A stretch of DNA of 64,000 nt, taken from the NCBI GenBank assembly GCA_007922305.1, contig ML677365.1, positions 16,846,281 through 16,910,280 of the forward strand. Direction: 5' to 3'. Below are positions 55,488 to 64,000 of the stretch, in pieces; position 1 is the stretch's first letter, and each line of letters opens with the position of its first letter. The DNA is from Dermatemys mawii. Taxonomy: Eukaryota; Chordata; Testudines; Dermatemydidae. The position numbers were made by a program, and so were the translations under genes. The notes beneath the pieces were generated by a model. It did no database searches. It had not been told where the DNA came from and saw only the letters and a list, made by a program, of their open reading frames with translations.

Positions 55488-58159
55488 CAGCAGAAGTAAC
55501 TTTGTTAACTCTCAGAGGAGTGGCACCAGACTGTGAACAACTGCAGGAAAAAATCCTCCAATTGCAGAAAGGTCTTTCACAGCTAATATTGGCTGAGAGG
55601 ATAAATTATAGTGAAAGCCTTATTACATGAAAAGTCAGCCCCCTGGGGAGGGGGGCTTCAAACTCTTAGCAGTCAGACCTATTTTTAATCAGATTCATCT
55701 GCGAGACCTTAAAGTAGAGAGAGAACAGTCCAAAGTTCTTTCACGGATTCTTTGGAATGAGACAACTTATACTGGCTTAAGGTACCCGGATCGGCGGGTA
55801 GTGATAGGTCTATCTATTGGCAATCGATGATGAGCTAATTTCAGGAGAATCAGCCAATCTAGGCATTTAATTGAATAATGAGCACCCTGGGACTGACAAA
55901 AGGTCACAGGGCACAGTTAGGGAGGTGTTCACAGAGTCCACAGGCCCCAGGAAAGAGACTTTAGTTCACAATTATTTCTATTCAATAAATTAGAACCCCA
56001 GCAGGGGAATTTTGTCTTATACCCTTTTTGACTGTGTGGAGTTCTAAAAGGCCCAGAGAGAAGGGAAACTGAGGCAAGGAACGCCTGGAGCACCACACAA
56101 GGGGGGAGGAGGGAGGCAACAGAATTACAGGGTATGCACAGCCTGAAACAATATTCCACAACTTAAAGGTGTTTATTCCATGGCTTGTGATCACAGAGAA
56201 GGTTATACTCGTTACACTAGCCATATGGCTGTGCCAAAGACAACTGCTATAAACTAAATAATCTTCTTTGCTCATGTATCCAAGAGAAAGACCTTACACC
56301 GCTTTTTGATGTGCAGACAAACAGAAGAAATCAGAACAGTAAAACTGCTACTGCTAAGTTATTAACTATTTATTAGTGCTACTCAGCTACTAGCACATTT
56401 TCTGGGCGAAGGATTAAGCCAGTGCTTCCCAAAATGGTGTGAGAGATTGGCAGGAGGAATACAATGACCATATTTAAATTGTCATCCTTATGTCAAAGAC
56501 GTCACGCTAGGTTTAGGTTTCTTTGACGTACTCCATGTAAATATTCTACTATACATGCTAAAAGTCCTGTATCCTTCCTTGCAACACATCAGAAAGTTTA
56601 AAAATGCTCTAGTTACGCACTGATTTTTCCCTCTCTAAAGATTGTCAGTAATTCATCTCTAACCTACTATAGCAAACACCAGTCTCATCTTTATTCTTCT
56701 GTTATCGCTACAGACACTGCATGCCATATCCCATGCTGGTGAAGTGTAGCTCCACTGAATTCATTGTAAAGGGAACACACACGCAAAAGCAAGTTTATTG
56801 CCATATTGTTTAGGCATATTATTGCCATCTTCAGAAGTGTAACAGTGGGTCACCATCTTTTCATCAGAAATTGAAAGGATTCTCTCTCTGCTCACAGCAC
56901 TCTTTTTCTAAGCCTTACTGCTCCTTAATTGTTTCAACAGGAACACACTTTGTACAGCATGCTGACTGAAACTGGAGGTGAAGTAGCATTGGCATCTCAA
57001 TGTATTGGTTTTAATACTGACAGTGAAAGCCCATGGCATGTTCAGAATGGCAGTTATTACAGGTAGATAAGATTGGGTGATAGATGGCTCCAAGTACATG
57101 GAATAAGATAAACTGCTTTCTGATCCAAAGTAGTGCTGACCAAAAGGGCCAAGAACCAAGACCTTAAGTGGCCATAGAATCAACCCTTAGCCATGGAACT
57201 ATACTGTGCTCTAGAATTTAAGACTGAGCTCTAAAAAAGTGACATTTCTAGCATTTGCAGCTGCAAAGTCTCAAAAACACTGACTGAATGTAAATCAAAG
57301 AAAGCATGGTCTTCCTGAGCCTGAAACAGGCCAATAGCCTGAAACTGACCACATTTTTCTCACTAGAAAGTGTATTGGCAGCAATCTTTTTTCCACCACT
57401 TGTGCCATCTGTGATGACTTCTTGTTAGATGGATAAAAACCTCCGGATTCTAAAGAACTGTTAAAAATATACATCTGATGGGCTTATCTTCGCATTCTCA
57501 GCTCGTTATTCATAATATGAATTTTTATTTAGGTACTGGATAATGTTATCACAAAAACGCTGTGCAGTTTTAGGTAGAATATAGAGGATGGTAGGGTTGA
57601 AACTATGTAAGTTAAGCACATCATTGCACAATGCGTAGTCCCAGTGGGACTTTTCACTATAAAGTTAAGTATGTACATTAGTCTTTGGAAGTCAAGGCCC
57701 AGGTTTTAAAGATTCATGATGTTCAAAAGATACCAAGTTTTCTACATTTAATTTTAAATTTAAAAATTAATCTTTCAAATTAATTCCCTCACATATTTAC
57801 TCAAGTAGTCATGGTGTGTATACATTGACACCTTTTAACTCATGTGCTCTTCTTATTTACAGTGTCTAAACTGAACCAACAGATTATGAAGTATCACAGA
57901 AAGTGAAAATAAAGCAGTTGTAAGTAGAACACAGAATTCATTTCAGTTTAACAGAACTGTGTTTCCCCAGCTTCCCAGTAACACACATGCTGAATGTTTA
58001 AACACTGCATATTGAACAAGTTGGAAAGCCATGTGTATGTTTTCAAAATACTTATACTATGACAAGGCTGCACAGAACTCTTAATAAAAGTTGACAATCA
58101 CATACAGCCCTCCAAAAAAAGTTTAAAGGGGATTAACTGCTACTTGCTGCTGATTTAAG
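55488..58159. other. Intronic sequence without clearly recognised feature
   Basis: About 55920-56290 contains GAGAAGGGAAACTGAGGCAAG, which may be a reverse MIR-type core, but no head or tail is clear. The rest is AT-rich with nothing recognised. Confidence 0.4.
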
Positions 58160-58530
58160 GCAAATACCAGATTGGCTTCTTTGTAGGCCGCTGGTGTTTA
58201 AGAGCCTTTGATCATGTCAAAGCCTTTCTGAAAGCCCAAGTACCCTATATCCACCAGATCACTCTTGTCCACAGGTTTGTAAACCCTCTCAAAGAATTCT
58301 AACAGACTGGTGAGGCATGATTTCCCTTTTAAAAAGCCATGTAGACTCTTCCCAATGTATTGTGTTCAAATATATCTGATAATTCTGTTCTTTAGTATAA
58401 TTTCAATCAATTTGCCTGCTACTGAAATCAGGCTTAATGGCCTGTAATTGCCAGGATCACCTCTGGAGCCTTTTTCTTAAAATCGGTGTTATATTAGCTA
58501 TCCGTCAGTCAGCTGGTACAGAGGCTGATT

Positions 58531-58845
58531 TCAATGATAATTTTGTATCACTTTTAGTAATTCTGCAATTTCATCTTTCAGTTCCTTCAGTACTCTCAGG
58601 TAAATACCATCTGGTCCTGGTGACTTACTGATTAATTTATCAACTTGTTCTAAAGCCTTCTCTATTGACAACTCAATCTGAGACAGTTCCTCAGGTTTGT
58701 CACCTAAGAAGAACAGCTGAGTTGTGGCAATCTCCCTCATATCGTCTGCAATGAAGACCGATGCAAAGAATTTATTTAGCTTCTCTGTGATGACCTTTTC
58801 TTCCTTGAGTGCTCCTTTAGCACCTTGACTGTCCAGTAGCCCCAC
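58531..58845 (-). pseudogene. CR1 reverse transcriptase N-terminal fragment
   Basis: The frame reads KVITEKLNKFFASVFIADD, then QVDKLISKSPGPDGIYLRVL and KELKDEIAELL. The LNKFFASVF and KSPGPDGI..RVLKEL motifs are hallmarks of CR1-clade reverse transcriptases. The frame ends at a stop before the catalytic aspartates, and the continuation is in other frames. Confidence 0.92.
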
Positions 58846-59124
58846 TGTTTGTTAAAGGATGCCTTTTTGCCTCTAACAGCCTTCATTACTCGGCTGTTTT
58901 GCCATGCTGGCATTCTTTTGGTCCTCCAGACTGTCTTTTCTGATTTGGGGTGTACATTTAGTCTCAGCCTTTATTATGGTGCTGTTAAATAGACCCCATG
59001 CTGCTTTGCGGGCATTTAACCCTTGTGACAGCTCCTTTTAATCTGATTAACAAGTGTCTCATTAAATGTTACTATAGCGGAGTTTTTTTGATATTATCCT
59101 TCGCACAAGGATTTTAAAGTTTAA

Positions 59125-59319
59125 TTACACCATGGTCACTAATATAAAGTGGTTCAGCTTTGGTCTACTTAGGACTAAATTAAGAATCATCTTTCCCATT
59201 GTAGGTTCTAGGACTAGCTGCAAAAAGCTGCAATTTATGAAATCTAGAAATTTTGTCTTTTTATCATACCCTGAGGTGACATTTACCCAGTCAATATAAT
59301 AACAGCTGAAGTCACCCAT
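59125..59319 (-). pseudogene. CR1 apurinic endonuclease C-terminal fragment
   Basis: The frame reads MGDFSCYYIDW, then KTKFLDFINCSFLQLVLEPT and ILNLVLSRP. This matches the GDFN...DIDW...RFLDFI...LQLV.EPTRG...LDLVLS motif series of CR1 endonucleases. The GDFN motif is changed to GDFS, losing the catalytic Asn. Confidence 0.9.
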
Positions 59320-59388
59320 TATTATTGAGCCTTCCGCTTTTGTAGCCTACCCAACGTTTCACAATCCGCACCATCCTGGTCAGTAGTA

Positions 59389-59696
59389 TACGGTAGAACC
59401 TCAGAGTTGCAAACATGTTGGAAATGGAGGTTGTTAATAACTCTGAACAAAACCTCATGGTAGTTCTTTCAAAAGTTTACCACTGAATATTGATTTAATA
59501 TAGCTTTGAAACATTATTATGCAGAAGAAAAATGCTGCTTTTCCATTACTTTTTAGTAGTTTACCTTTAAGACAGTACTGTACTATACTTGCCTTTTTAT
59601 ATATATTTCTCTCTGCTGCTGCCTGATTGTGTACTTCCTGTTGCAGATGAGGTATGTGGTTGACTGGTCAGTTCATAACTCTGAGGTTCTACTGTA
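59389..59696. mobile_element. Tigger/pogo-like MITE (59391-59694) with TA duplication
   Basis: Termini CGGTAGAACCTCAGAGTTGC and, inverted, CAGTAGAACCTCAGAGTTATG, flanked by TA on both sides. The interior has GTTTACCTTTAAGACAGTAC and GAAAAATGCTGCTTTTCC with no coding frame. The terminal sequence and TA duplication fit a Tc1/mariner-superfamily MITE. Confidence 0.9.
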
Positions 59697-62600
59697 CACT
59701 CTTTTTAATCAAGCATTCTAAATGGAGATGAGACCTGCTGCATCTCTGCTCGCAAGGTGCTCAGATACCATAGCCCTGGGCAATGCAGAAATGCTCTGAA
59801 TAAGATTTATTAATGCATCTCAGATACAAATGTGTAGTAACAGCGAGTAAAGCTGACTTTTTTAGAGGACAGCCCTACACTTTATGAATATCTGTTAAAT
59901 CTTTCATTGGAGTGAATTTCAAAAGATTTAAGGTCCATAAATCTGCAAATGCACAGGCCATTTTATTAAAAAAGTAAGAGGATATCTGGATTTCAAAGTG
60001 TTGCTTTCTTCACTGAGAGGCCACTAAAATATACTCCACCATTCTTTATATATTATGCTTGAAATCTATTTCACGCCACCACCACTCATTTCCTCCTTCT
60101 CCCCCAACAAAAGGCATGAAAATAGATTTTCACATAGAAAGGCTACATCTAGGAAACTACCCCATAAATCAGCTGCCCTATGTCACAAATAGATGGAACT
60201 ACATTAAATTAGAAGCCACAAAAATAAAGTGAAAGGATTCTTGTTTTACAGTATGAGTCATCTATTTCTACTGCCTACAGTGCATTCTGTTATCAGTTAA
60301 AATGGCATTAAATGTTCCTGCAGTACAGAGCAAGCAAAATAGTTTATTCTCCAGTCAAACAGGAGACAGGTAAAATCTAGTGAAATGGCAGCAGCTGTTC
60401 TGCTCAAATTGTCCTAATGAGGGGGAAGAAATAAAAAAAGGTATTCACTGAAAGCTCAAAACTCACTGAGCTGAGGACTCCCTATAGTGTTGTTGTATTT
60501 ACTTCATTCATTTAGATTAATTTGGGGCTCAGGAAAGGTATCGGGTCAACAACTTTAAAATGAGGTGATTAGTACAAGGGAATTTGCACTGTTTCTGACT
60601 TAAATGGGATCTAAAGGGAGCTCTGCTCCTACCTCTGAGGAGTAGGAAACTCTCTTGCTATGATTAATAAATCAAATATTCCTGCCTACAAGGACACCAA
60701 ATGTTTTGGTAATACGAATACACAAAACTGAACAGTGCCCACCAACTCATATAGGTACAGCTCCTGCATGTGGTGAATCTTGGTTATGGAAGATAGTCCA
60801 AATTGTTTTTACCTGCCATTAAGAAAACTCTTGAGCCATCCAAGAGAATCACAATGTCAAATTAAGCACTCAACAGGAAACAATTCAAGAGGAGAGCAAG
60901 GAGGAGGTTATCTTAGTGATTTATTCTCCATTGCAACAGCAGAACTTTTCAAAACTGATTTAAAGTTATTTTAAAAAGGTTAGGTGGTACAACCTCTTAT
61001 AGAGGAACTATTATCTCAGTTTTCCTAATCATTAAGGCCCTGGGTGGGGCCTACTTTGATTTTTGCTGTATTCCTTGCTGTTAGTAGTTCAAGAGCTTAT
61101 TTTAGGAGTGTGTGTTAGCTTCTGTCAAAGACATATACATCACACGAGCTCAGTAAGTGCAAGTAATTCAAATGTCAGACCATATCTGTGACCTTCACTA
61201 TATTCGTCCATTTTCTCATTGGCAAACTGACAAAGCTCTAGGACTTAACCAATAGAATCTGACTGATATCTATTCACAGTGAGAAGTGTCACACACATTA
61301 CAGATATGGACAAATCTGCAAGTACCAAAATTACACTTAGTAATTACTGCAAATCAAAAGGGCAGAAAGAGTCAAAGAAACTGACTAAACTGAATTATAA
61401 AATATCCAACCAGGAAATTATTGAAATAGAAAGGAAATTACATTATAAAACATGCAATAAAGAACAGAAATTTTCAGTAGGATTTTATTTGATTATTTAA
61501 GTTTAAAGACTACTTCAAGGATGTACATCTTTTCACCCGTTTACTGTACAACATAGCCACTACTCCCAGGTTCTTCTATTTCAAGGTTTAAATGTTATTT
61601 TAAAATTATCAGTAAAAATAATATCTTCATTTCTCTAAATTGAAGTAATTAAGAAAAATATATGTAAATACCACACATATTTTCAAACATTTGTCAACAA
61701 ATACAAGAGATCAAATGTTTCTTGTACATTTTCAATAGTGAATTATCCACACAAGTAGAGTATTTCCCCAAGTTACAATAATCAAACCCTAATGATTCAT
61801 TGCCAACATTCTAATTTCCTTAATCACTTCACATCTGTGAAGGGAACATGAAGTTTGGACAAAGGAAGGCAATTTTTTCTGCTTTATGTGAATTTAGTGT
61901 TTTTGGAACAGAATTCCATGTCAGGATAATTAGGTCACCACTTTTTAAACCTCAAAGGGTGAAAGTGAAACAAAACAAAAAAACCCACACAGTTAAGCTT
62001 TGGTAGGCTTTGTGAATTATGCTAGAGGGACTCTATTCGACTTAACTAAAAAAAAATAAAAATGACTATTTCATTTGTTTCTTAGGTCTCCTGTGCCACT
62101 TTCTGTGATTTTACAAGCATGTTCCTGTTTTTATGGTGGTATTCTTCCCACATTATAGATCCAAACAAATCAGAAAGTTATATAGTGAAACAATGAAACT
62201 GATTATGAGAAAACACAGTCAAGTGGCCAAAGCAAACAATGAATAAGAGAGAAAAGAATGATCATCTTAAGTGTTACTTGCAGCAATAATAGGTAAGAAT
62301 TTTTTCAGGCAGAAAAGAAATTTTCAAGATGCTGTTTCTTGGTAGGAACGGACAAGCTTGCTAGCTGATATATTTTATTATTAAAAGGAATACACATTTT
62401 ACTGCAGTGAATTAAACCAGTATGTAAATTAGTCTCAATACACCCTAAAATATATTTACTCACTCTTAAATGGTATCTTACTAAGCGGGACACTATCTAG
62501 CCAGTCCTCTTTCCTTGATAAGGAAGCTATTTAATTTGAGGTTCCAAAACACTAGGGTTAACACAGGGGCCTTTACTCACCACTGTAAGCACTCATTCTC

Positions 62601-64000
62601 TGGAATAGTTCCACTGAAGCAATCCAATGGGACTCCGTTCATGAGTAAGTGCTCCCCTACACCTGTAAGAGCCTCTCAAAAAACAGATATTTACTCAATT
62701 TAAAGTGAGAATTGATGGTTGGGCAACAGCCTAAAACCTGGGGTTTTGTCAAGGAGATATGAAAGCAACATTTTCAGTAAAAGATTTAACAGCTTACAAT
62801 TTGGAGCTTTGCCATGATAATGATATTTTATCCATTAATTCCTTCCAGGCTAGTGTACCACTCACCTGACTTATCTTAAATATTTTAAAAAGACATATTG
62901 TTCTACAAAAAAGCACGTACTAGATTAGAACATGAAAAGGCTTTCTCCGAGAACTATGAAATTTCATATACTGGGCTGAATTCTCTCCTTGTATCAACAA
63001 TGCAACTCTGCTGAAGTCACTGAGATTTGCATGGATGTAACTGAGCAGAGAAATATGGCTCACTTCCCTTAGTAGAGTATTGCCATCCCATAGGCAGAAT
63101 GAAAAGGAAAGATTTTGTTTGGATCCCAGTAGAGAAATATTTTTCACATACATTATTTGCCTTGTGCTGCTCAATTTTTGCACCCTGTTGGGCATGGCAA
63201 CCGCAGGTTTCTCCTGAGTTGTGCTGCCATTCTTCTAACAAGCCTATCTATTGAATGGCTAATATCCTCAGGACATTTAGCTCAGGGTAATAAGGTGAAG
63301 TGTGTTTCTGCATGAGAATGGGTCTATACCTCTGGGTGATTCTTGCTACTTCCTTGCTTGTTGATACAATCACACATATGAAGCAATGTCTGATCAGTAC
63401 AGGTTTGCAGGAAGTAATTTTTTATTGTTAGAGTACCTATATCTCCAGCTGTTTGGCATGCTCTATTCTCTAAATTTTCTTTGGGTCAGTTTGTTCCTGA
63501 GTGTTTCCACTGGTGAATTGGCAGACTCTCTTCAAGTAAAACAGCAATCAATATGACAATACTGTCTTCATGCCACTTTCACCTATGAAGCAGAAGTGTG
63601 TGTCGTTCTTCCTTCCCCCCTGCCCCAGAAAAAGAAAAGTGCCCTACATTTCAGAACAGCTATACAGGAGACGAGACTAAACTAATATTTGCACTTGAGG
63701 GGAAAGGATTCCATAGGCGTATGTGACTGATTACACAGAACTGAAAAAACCAAATCTCCTCTCAAACATTTTCATTTCGCCCTAGATTAATAAAGCTTGA
63801 GCCTCCTGCTAGTCCAGATTCAAAATAAGATCTGCAATGAAATTCTGTAATATTCACAAGAGTCTGACAGTGCCCTTGTCTCACTCAGCCAAAAAGAAAA
63901 GCAACACCCCACCCCACCTTCCACCATCTACATGGCTGGCCTACCCAGATCTTGGGTCCCGTTATAGTTCAGAGGCTGCCCCGCTCTGCAAATATTCCCT
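59697..64000. other. Intronic sequence without recognised feature
   Basis: 4.3 kb of AT-rich, repeat-poor sequence. Open frames of 60-91 codons show no family resemblance. No SDC2 exon 1 signal-peptide sequence was seen. Confidence 0.45.

Larger units (their letters stand above)
58160..59388 (-). mobile_element. CR1 LINE ORF2 middle portion, decayed
   Basis: Nucleotide and translated sequence on the minus strand run from the endonuclease end (about 59320) through the reverse transcriptase start (about 58840) to the fingers/palm region (about 58200), where CATGCCTCACCAGTCTGTTAG corresponds to the conserved block also present near 29050. Both LINE ends are missing. The right edge abuts the Tigger-like MITE. 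Confidence 0.9.
7421..64000 (-). other. SDC2: SDC2 intron 1 (partial, at least 56 kb, runs off the right edge)
   Basis: Sequence upstream of exon 2 in the gene's direction. Intron 1 of SDC2 is known to be very long in vertebrates, so a 56-kb stretch without another coding exon is expected. No signal-peptide exon was recognised on the minus strand. Confidence 0.85.

Overview
The window is vertebrate nuclear DNA: introns with canonical splice signals, one recognisable coding exon, and a dense mix of CR1 LINEs, hAT-type DNA elements, Penelope-like elements, solo LTRs, tRNA-derived SINEs and microsatellites. The repeat set (a tRNA-derived SINE of the tortoise Cry/PolIII type, CR1 with several ages of insertion, abundant hAT MITEs and Penelope-like tails) points to a hidden-necked (cryptodiran) turtle. 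That assignment comes from recognising repeats by eye, not from a search.

The only real protein-coding feature I can support is exon 2 of syndecan-2 (SDC2), on the minus strand at 7309-7420. It encodes the start of the mature ectodomain, including the Ser-Gly heparan sulfate attachment region. Everything left of it (1-7308) is therefore SDC2 intron 2, and everything right of it (7421-64000) is SDC2 intron 1, which is also very long in other vertebrates. No other exon, RNA gene, promoter or CpG-island promoter is convincing. The long open frames elsewhere lie in GC-rich or simple repeats, or are decayed transposon coding sequence.

Layout: 1-7308 holds two hAT copies, an unresolved LTR-like repeat and a short Penelope-type tail. 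7309-7420 is the exon. 7.5-16.7 kb holds a CR1 3' end, two hAT MITEs, a complete 1.4 kb Penelope-like insertion with 348-bp inverted arms and a 13-bp target duplication, and several LTR-like segments. 17-25 kb is mostly unique, with one clean solo LTR. 25-35.5 kb is the busiest part: two large GC-rich hAT elements with internal tandem repeats, a minisatellite, nested CR1s, a decayed retroelement-like coding region, a 100-bp Penelope foldback insertion, and a local duplication. 36-53 kb holds a Harbinger-like element, an AT/AC microsatellite, SINEs, a second clean solo LTR and another hAT copy. 53-64 kb is largely unique apart from CR1 fragments and a Tigger-like MITE.

The most interesting observation is that two Penelope-type insertions of very different size (1419 bp and 100 bp) share the same architecture: a 13-bp target duplication, a 36-nt 3' tail, and an inverted 5' arm that begins at the same nucleotide. 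The second is an apparent extra Ser-Gly dipeptide in the SDC2 glycosaminoglycan cluster. I found no CRISPR-like, operon-like or otherwise wholly new system.
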